Source: Lineus longissimus
Taxonomy: Eukaryota > Nemertea > Pilidiophora > Heteronemertea > Lineidae
Length of the DNA stretch: 64,000 nucleotides
Direction: 5' to 3'
Assembly (NCBI RefSeq): GCF_910592395.1
Contig: NC_088311.1
Coordinates: 24,770,646 to 24,834,645, forward strand
Shown: positions 58,812-64,000 of the stretch, piece by piece
How the letters are laid out: each line of letters starts with the position of its first letter
Numbering within the stretch: the first letter of the stretch is position 1
Translations under genes and position numbers: made by a program
Notes under the pieces: generated by a model
Told to the model about the DNA's origin: nothing
Database searches by the model: none
The model's input: only the letters and a program-made list of their open reading frames with translations

Positions 58812-58905
58812 GATTTAATCCAATTGTTCCCCCAATGCACCATCGTCCAGAGCAAGCACTGGTTGTATTGCACTGGGGTTCTTCCCCTAACACACCATTG
58901 CCTGG
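58812..58905 (+). repeat. Related minisatellite remnant
   Basis: ATTGTTCCCCCAATGCACCA and CTAACACACCATTGCCTGG resemble the units at 55985-56180. The remnant ends exactly where the next foldback element begins. Confidence 0.6.
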
Positions 58906-58906
58906 A

Positions 58907-59350
58907 AGCGAGCTTTTTTTACAGGTAGGTTCGTACCATTGTGTACATTTAATTTATTACTAAAATAATCAAGTAAATGAATAAAAAGCAATAAAAACAA
59001 AAAGTGCATAATTGTTGGTCCTTCCGAGATTCGAACTCGCACCAATTGTTAATGTGCATCACTGATGTGACCCGCTCTACCAAAACTAGGCGCTTGTCGC
59101 ATCTGAACTTGACAGGTTGATACGGATTTCACAAAAGGTCTACAATAGGGAAATGAACAACAGGTCCGTATCAACCTGTCAAGTTTAGATGCGACAAGCG
59201 CCTAGTTTTGGTAGAGCGAGTCACTGATATTGTTTACTGACTAACAACACGTGCGTTTCTTAATTGATGACGTCAGGCGAAGTTACCGAGCTCTGATTGG
59301 CGGCCAATGTACACAAGGGTACGAACCCACCTGTAAAAAAAAGACTCGCT
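58907..59350. mobile_element. 444-bp foldback element with two nested inverted repeats
   Basis: Outer inverted repeats of about 43 bp (AGCGAGCTTTTTTTACAGGT...GTACATT) pair between 58907-58949 and 59306-59350. Inner arms of about 65 bp pair between 59058-59126 and 59165-59229. Flanks GCCTGGA and GCCCGGA may be a 7-bp target duplication with one change. No transposase is present. Confidence 0.75.
59010..59100 (-). pseudogene. Decayed tRNA-like sequence inside the foldback element
   Basis: The minus strand carries TTTGGTAGAGCGGGTCAC (A-box-like) and GCGAGTTCGAATCTCGG (B-box/T-arm), at tRNA-like spacing. The two acceptor halves (GCGCCTA and AGGACCA) do not pair, so it is not a functional tRNA. 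Its 5' half is duplicated in inverted orientation at 59197-59229. Confidence 0.6.
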
Positions 59351-59847
59351 GCCCGGAACTGCTCCACGACCGTCTTCGGCAAATTCCAACGGCATGAAAG
59401 GAAAATTTAAACGACAGTAACAACAGTAAAGTTGTTTACATGTAGCTATGCACATGCATGACATGCCAGCATATTTACTTTTTTAAGATGGATTTTGGAG
59501 TATATCTGCGAACAGCCAATTGACAAATGACATTATTTGCCATTAGACAAGTCTTGATACAATATTTGACATTTCTAATCCGTATTCTGTGCTGTTGATA
59601 GAGTGAATTTGCTGGGAAACTCGTCACAAGGTGCGAACTTTAACCTTCAATAATATTTTGCGTGACAAGGCACTAGGCAGGGCCAAGGCCAAGGGGAGGT
59701 GGTGTGATGACGTAATTTTTATCAAGGAACCGGTGAAGAGAAAATGTCCCCCTGCAGAGTTTCTGAGAAATCCATTGCCTTTTGCAGAACTTCACCCAAC
59801 AAACAATCATTGAAAATAAATTTAGCCTTAAACATGAAAAAACTTAC
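59351..59847. other. No gene recognised
   Basis: A 60-codon plus frame (59631-59813) has no recognised domain. It could be an exon of either neighbouring gene. Nothing else was recognised. Confidence 0.4.
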
Positions 59848-60122
59848 TTTGGTCGGAGGAAGATGAAGCATTTCAGTTTATGCAGGGTATCACCATCAAG
59901 AACAAATAGGTGTGTTCGCTCTATTTGTTTATGAGCACTTGTACAGTTGCGTTTTCTCTTTTTACCAGCTGAGCAATCACCTTGATGAATGATGGTATCT
60001 TCTCCTGTGACCCTCGGATCCAAAGAATTGTACCAAGGTCTAGATGTCTGTGATGCATACCCTACTAATAAGCTATTTGTGAGTAGGGGGCCTATAGGCC
60101 TAAATCTATTGAGGCTAACCAT
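59848..60122 (-). CDS. Putative first exon of an unrecognised gene
   Basis: An ATG at 60122 with an in-frame TGA 15 bases upstream opens 91 codons. The frame ends at a good splice donor (CCAAA|GTAAGT). The N-terminus (MVSLNRFRPIGPLLTNSLLV) is basic and hydrophobic without acids, like a mitochondrial presequence. KKRKRNC and FVLDGDTLHKLKCF follow. I do not recognise the family. No downstream exons were found in 58.0-59.8 kb. It is divergent from the LRR/Roc-like gene, whose first seen Met is at 60305 or upstream, so the two may share a promoter. It could also be a chance open frame. Confidence 0.4.
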
Positions 60123-60370
60123 TTTCTTATCATATCAGTTTTTTATAATGAAAAGATGAATCCAACTTACAAAAACGGGGCACTCCACCATCACATTTTA
60201 AGAACATAACAAGGTTGATTTTCAAAATAAAATCTGCAGTTCACTTCGAAAGGCCCCATCTCAATAAAAAACACAGTTTATAAAGTTATTGTGACAGTTT
60301 TTTTATGTTTAAAAAAGGACAGCAAAGTTGTTCTTTAAATCATCCTAAATTAAGTGATGCTTATTTGCAG

Positions 60371-63300
60371 ACTTATCTTGATGAAATTTACCACCAGTCC
60401 TCAACGGTTGTCCAAGGCTTCGACTTCAGTGGTATAGAACAAGTAACTGATGAAGTGGTGCATGTGTTGGTGTCTGTGGCAACTCAAAACAATGGAGAAT
60501 CAGCTCTGCAAGATATCTCTTTTGCTGCCTGCACTCATCTGACTGACTACGGCATTTATCGACTTGCCAAATGTTTCAAAAATATTCGGAAGGTAAGAAA
60601 TGTGAAAAATTTGAAATAAATGGTAAATCTTGGTTATTTAATATCAGAGAGGGTTAATGTTTTCATAAAAAGTATTTCATAACCAAAAAAGATGATGTTA
60701 AAAAAAAAGAAAAAAGAAGTTGAAAAAATATTTGTAGCCCCCAGTGAGATTTGAACTCACGACCCCTGGTTTACAAGACCAGTGCTCTAACCCCTGAGCT
60801 ATGGAGGCTTCCTTGTGCCATGCATGTCAGAGTTGTGTATTAAACCAATGCACTGCGAGCATGTACAATGTATTGTGCTACCACACGACTAGCCCATTGA
60901 TAATACACAGTTCAAACACTATTGTCTGGTATAGGGTATCGTGCACAGTTGGCATCGATCACGATCAGAGCATAGCATGAGGAGTCCAGAACACTGGGAC
61001 TACCTGCCAGTGCTACACACTGGGACTACAAATAAGAAGTCCGGTGTGTACATTCTGTATAGTGCATGAGTGGTGTGAAGGGAAAGATAGTCCCTCAAAT
61101 CAAAGTCCTTCACATTGTGGAACAGAGCTTTGAGCTTGACAGATTAGCTTCTCAGGACTCTGTTTTCATCAGTTCTGAAATACTTTTCATAAATCATAGC
61201 TTACTACAGCCAGTAGACCATAATGAAGGATAGCAAGAATGCTAAACACTTGCGCAAGTTTCACGTGAAGGCGTCAAAAAGTGAACATCTATGACCGAAT
61301 GATCTCATTAAAAACTACAATTTTTTGAAAAATTTTCTGGTATAGAATTTTCTTTTCACTGGCAATTGGCGAGGACTCGGCGAGGATAACGGAAATGTTT
61401 TTCTTTGTCATTTCTAGATCTCGTTAGATGGGTGTATAAAGGTGACAGAGAGAGGCCTACACTACCTACTAACAGAGTGTCAAAAGTTAGAGGTGGTGTC
61501 CTTGAAGGGGGCTAATGTCGGTTATGTCCCAGCAACGAGAGTTGGCTTGAAACTTTCGCTGGAGGGATGTCCCATTTATAATGATTTGAGGAATGCAGAG
61601 GATACAATCGATTATGATAGTGAGTAAAGATGTTTAGTGTTTTTCGGGGACGCTTGGTATTGAGCAATGTTAGGGAATATGGTTTGTCAGGAACAAAGCT
61701 GGGTGCAAGGTGGGGGGCCAATCGACCGATGATGTCAACATGGGGGGGGGTCAGCCTGGAGCCACCTTGAAAGGGATGTACACTGTTACCTTCTGAGATC
61801 AACAAGTGCTTTTGTGATAATTGAAAACCTTGGTCCATTATAGCGGTTCTAGAGTCCTAGGGCCCTCTTTGTTTTTAGTGACCGGCTATTTTCCGTGGCC
61901 TTGGGGTATTCAAGTGATCTTGTTTTCCTTCAGTTTCCAAGGACAAGGCGATCGTCATGTGCGATGCTAGCCTCCAGTTGGATGTGGTGGCATACCTTCG
62001 CGGTGATCATGTTGGTGAGATCAGCAAGAGGGCGCCAGGTGGAGGCAACATGAAATTACACACTAGTATCGTGACTTATGAATTCTGTGGGACGGAGGTA
62101 ACTGATTAGTAATAAATGGTCTGATCAAATCATCATTCTGGGAAAAAAACAATGTTTTATAAGGTCATACTGTTTGCCTCCAATCATTAAAATATAATTT
62201 CTGTGTCCTTGAGAAAGACACTTTATCCTTCTTGCTTCTCGCCTCACAGGAGTAAATGAGTTCCTGGCTAGCAGAAATGGTCATGTTCATTGCATGTTCA
62301 CAGGCAATTGAAATGTGCTGTCACTGGCTCTGTCACAGGCAATTCAAATTTGAAGTTTGTTCCGAAGGGAGTTGAGATCAAACCACATTGTATAGGCATG
62401 CGTCTGGGGGTACAGTAAGCATGAAAGTACAGTAAGTAGAAAAAAATGTATCATTTCTGTTTTGTTGCAGTTTGATCCCTGTTCATTCATGACTGATGGT
62501 GCAGTGTATATCTATGCGTTTGATGTTGGTGGTAACCTTGGCAACCCACAGGTGGAGATCATGTCACGATTGGATTCGGCGCGGGCTCAGGTACACCATC
62601 TTCTACTTTCACGATCAGATCTGAGGTCGTTGCTAAGTTCTGTTTTAGAGTTGTAAACTAACATCATTTGCTCAGAGAAAATCGCTTCTGTTGACCTTAT
62701 GCCCAAAAATGGAAGACTAAAACTCTTCCAAGGCAGTATTAACAGCCCGAAAGATGCACAGTGTTTTCTTAAACTGAAAATGTGCTACTTTTTCTTTCAG
62801 GTCCTCTGTGTACCATTTATCATCTTGGCATTTCACACAGAAAGCAAGGAGTCCAAATCTGCGATTGATAATTTGACAAAAACATTGTCCACCGCTATGA
62901 CATCACGAGGTGAATACCTCAAGAACTTGATGGAGAAGGAAAAGGTTGACAGGTAGTGTGATGACATCATTTTTATCATCTTGACCAGTGACATTGGCAG
63001 ATGCTAGTGCAAAGAATGGCATGAATTATATTCTTTTTGTTACTCTCGTTTTCTTATATGATAACTTGGAATTTCTTCCAGTTTTTCATTCTGTGTTTCC
63101 TTTAATTTGTGAGAGCAGATCACCTTAACAATTGCTTCAAAAGATTTTACCGTCTTTCAGTCGGGAGCGAGACTTCCAGTTTCAGCAGCACTACAGCCGT
63201 GGCCTACAGGCGGAGGAATTTCATCAGATGGACCCTATTTACTTCTTCAGCATAGAAAAGGATACTAAACATGTAAGGAGAATCATGAATAGTCTGCCTG

Positions 63301-63819
63301 CCATTTTGTAAGAGTGCGTGCTTGTAAACATGGTCTATACGACACATGAAAAACGGAAAGATGCTGTGGTTGAGAGCGGCTCTGAATGAAAATGGGAGTC
63401 TCATGGTTGCATAAGTTGTCTTGATGTTTAGGTGAACTAAACTACAAATATATAGGCCTTAGGCCTCAATCGTTTTGGTCTGTCACTGATGTCGGTTGTT
63501 AAAATTCAGAATTGGGCTGGTGGGGTTCCCAACTTCGTCTTCATCTGTCCTGACCTCTTATTCAGTCAACCCCATATACCCTTGGCTACCCATACTATAT
63601 CAAGTATCAACGTACCTTTTAGCTCCATGGTGTAGTCCTGGTGGAGGTCAAAATTATGTGAAACTTTAAATCTTTTATTGCAATTTGCTTGTATTGATGG
63701 TTTTCGTATCCTAGGAATAAATTCAAATTTTTCAGGTTGAGTATTGCGCCCTGAAACAAGAGGTTGGAGGAAGTAATCAGACACTGGAAGATCTTCTAAA
63801 AGTACAGGAAGAATTAACG
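60371..63819 (+). CDS. LRR plus Roc-like GTPase-fold protein (partial, 7 exons seen)
   Basis: Exons 60371(or 60305)-60592, 61418-61619, 61934-62097, 62471-62590, 62801-62952, 63161-63272 and 63736-63819 join in frame and run off the window. The first two encode cysteine-type LRRs (DISFAACTHLTDYGIYRLAK; ISLDGCIKVTERGLHYLLTE), as in F-box/AMN1-like proteins. The next exons resemble a Roc domain: KAIVMCDASLQLDVVAYLRG at the P-loop position, VYIYAFDVGGN like the DxxG switch (WDFGGQ), and PFIILAFHTES like the G4 THxD. The Walker A GxxxxGK[ST] is absent, and G4 is altered, so GTP binding is doubtful. The later exons (FQQHYSRGLQ, MDPIYFFSIEK) match a spacer toward a COR-like region. The Roco/MFHAS1 relation is inferred from motif layout only. 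The start is uncertain. Confidence 0.6.
60736..60808 (-). tRNA. tRNA-Thr (UGU)
   Basis: The 73-nt minus-strand cloverleaf has acceptor GCCTCCA pairing with TGGGGGC (one T-G), D-arm AGCTCAGGGGTTAGAGC, anticodon arm CTGGTCTTGTAAACCAG with UGU in the loop, and T-arm GTGAGTTCAAATCTCAC. Discriminator base is U. Both internal Pol III boxes are intact and a T6 run follows within 20 bases. It is antisense in the first intron seen of the LRR/Roc-like gene. Confidence 0.95.
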
Positions 63820-64000
63820 GTAAATATGATTGCATTATTCGGGAGTAAAAAGTGTAAAAGGTTGTGAAGATTTGATTCAAAATACAGCTTCCCTCAAAAT
63901 TTGCAGTGTTGAGGAATGGTTAGTTTCGTTTGACACCAATTATGATGTGGCAGCTCTGTAGTGGGTTGTGTCAAGCTATCAAGCTGTTTTCCAATGATAT

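Overview
This is a piece of an animal nuclear genome. Genes are split by short GT-AG introns, transposon debris is abundant, and there is a metazoan gene set: SPATA1-like, POFUT1, PIF1, a LAMTOR4 first exon, TTC33, TMEM38/TRIC, a calmodulin-like gene and a TLCD4-like gene. SPATA1, TRIC and a moderately AT-rich, MITE- and LINE-laden sequence suggest a bilaterian marine invertebrate (echinoderm, hemichordate, cephalochordate or lophotrochozoan). I cannot fix the species. No bacterial gene or operon is present.

Layout. 1-5,980: N-terminal exons of SPATA1 (minus), with no other gene recognised. 10,185-13,158: complete eight-exon POFUT1 (plus). 14,601-18,675: complete ten-exon PIF1 helicase (minus), convergent with POFUT1. 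19,950-26,100: a repeat province with 68-bp and 56-bp tandem arrays, two LINE fragments, a tRNA-derived SINE-like head and a 124-bp MITE. 26,498-28,225: a ~600-bp duplication that ends just before an orphan LAMTOR4 first exon. 28,518-30,014: complete TTC33. 33,788-41,230: complete TRIC channel gene (minus). 42,424-49,399: a full-length Ty3/gypsy retrotransposon with identical 205-bp LTRs. 49,614-51,480: calmodulin-like gene (minus). 52,035-52,865: CR1/L2-like LINE tail. 53,410-53,930: decayed EF-hand relics. 55,202-58,026: complete six-exon TLC-domain gene. 58,907-59,350: a foldback element containing a decayed tRNA. 60,371-63,819: a partial gene with cysteine-type LRRs and a Roc-like GTPase-fold region, with a tRNA-Thr antisense in one intron.

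The genes do not form a pathway. POFUT1 (Notch O-fucosylation), PIF1 (DNA helicase), TRIC (ER/SR cation channel) and the EF-hand gene are independent loci. The main structural story is transposon activity. A very young gypsy copy sits about 210 bp past the stop of the calmodulin-like gene and 1.2 kb upstream of TRIC, in the same orientation as both. A composite satellite-bearing element occurs once intact and once apparently split by a ~2.2-kb block carrying a LINE. The strongest leads for follow-up are the LRR/Roc-like protein with its lost P-loop, the orphan LAMTOR4 exon, and the composite 68-mer/56-mer element.

All exon boundaries were read by eye from splice consensus, reading-frame continuity and recalled family similarity. 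No alignment or database search was run.
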